Assembly (NCBI GenBank): GCA_023141985.1
Contig: JAGLKH010000323.1
Span: 1 to 6,467 of the forward strand
From: Flavobacteriaceae bacterium
Lineage (GTDB): Bacteria > Bacteroidota > Bacteroidia > Flavobacteriales > Flavobacteriaceae
Length of the DNA stretch: 6,467 bases
Reading direction: 5' to 3'
Shown: one piece after another, positions 6,353-6,467 of the stretch
Position numbering within the stretch: position 1 is the first letter of the stretch
Layout: the number at the start of each line of letters is the position of its first letter
The notes under the pieces: generated by a model
Seen by the model: the letters and a program-made list of their open reading frames with translations, nothing else
What the model was told of the DNA's origin: nothing
Databases searched by the model: none
Made by a program: the position numbers and the translations under genes

Positions 6353-6360
6353 CAAACTTA
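6353..6360 (-). promoter_or_regulatory. -7 promoter element (TAAGTTTG) of the kinase gene
   Basis: On the minus strand TAAGTTTG matches TAnnTTTG exactly. Transcription would start near 6347, giving a leader of roughly 17 nt before the ATG at 6330. No clear -33 TTG was seen at the usual distance. It lies in the 78-bp gap after the RNase HI stop, so the kinase gene can probably be transcribed independently of that gene. Confidence 0.5.
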
Positions 6361-6408
6361 CGTAAAATTTATTCTGTAAAAAAGAGATAGTTGTGCTTGT
6401 ATCAAAAT

Positions 6409-6467
6409 TTATTTTCTTCCAAAATCGGCAGGTATTTCTCCCCAGGCTTTGGTTTCCCATTTTACAA
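6409..6467 (-). CDS. rnhA: Ribonuclease HI, C-terminal end only (5' part beyond window)
   Basis: The minus strand enters from the right edge in an open frame reading VKWETKAWGEIPADFGRK, then TAA (6411-6409). I recognise this as the typical C-terminal tail of Bacteroidota RNase HI proteins (KWxTxxWGEIPADFGRK), enzymes that cut the RNA strand of RNA-DNA hybrids. Only 18 residues are visible, so catalytic residues and any N-terminal viroplasmin-like domain cannot be checked. The call rests on recalled family sequence and on the direction and spacing shared with the kinase gene, 78 bp downstream. Confidence 0.7.
   Translation of the reverse strand, partial: VKWETKAWGEIPADFGRK

Noticed and set aside
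6194..6379. Plus-strand open frame of 61 codons
   Set aside because: It is antisense to the start of the kinase gene and its promoter; no family features.

Overview
The window looks like chromosomal DNA from a member of the Flavobacteriaceae (Bacteroidota). The evidence is its low G+C content, A-rich leaders in place of Shine-Dalgarno sites, two exact matches to the Bacteroidota -7 promoter element TAnnTTTG, and protein variants I associate with this group: a long PurF of 632 residues and an RNase HI tail ending in ADFGRK. No mobile element, CRISPR array, rRNA or tRNA was seen.

Layout from left to right. Positions 1-2319 (minus) hold the N-terminal 773 codons of a large RecB/AddA-like UvrD-family helicase; its C-terminus lies off the left edge and it appears to start at TTG. 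A divergent control region of about 110 bp follows, with a perfect 7-1-7 palindrome and a -7 promoter element serving the plus-strand gene. Positions 2430-3038 (plus) encode a cytoplasmic superoxide dismutase of Mn type. Positions 3039-3425 contain no gene but much structure: a direct repeat of about 75 bp present twice (a terminator hairpin plus a second hairpin), a 10-bp inverted repeat between the copies, and a 20-bp unit in tandem next to the purF stop. Positions 3426-5324 (minus) encode the long amidophosphoribosyltransferase. A short gap with a strong bidirectional terminator and a GAAA-loop hairpin separates it from a PfkB-family kinase (5404-6330, minus). The last 17 sense codons and the stop of an RNase HI gene (minus) enter from the right edge.

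The genes are ordinary housekeeping functions. RNase HI, the kinase and purF lie in one direction, but a terminator sits between kinase and purF and a promoter element precedes the kinase, so they are a co-oriented cluster rather than a clear single operon. PurF makes 5-phosphoribosylamine from PRPP and glutamine; the kinase may act on a sugar or nucleoside in the same metabolic area, but its substrate cannot be read from the sequence. The dismutase and the helicase are independent units.

I see no clear new multi-gene system. The best candidate for something undescribed is the duplicated intergenic element at 3061-3134 and 3240-3315. Its two copies differ at only three interior positions, and every difference keeps RNA pairing (one added A:T pair and one G.U wobble), which suggests selection on an RNA structure larger than a simple terminator.
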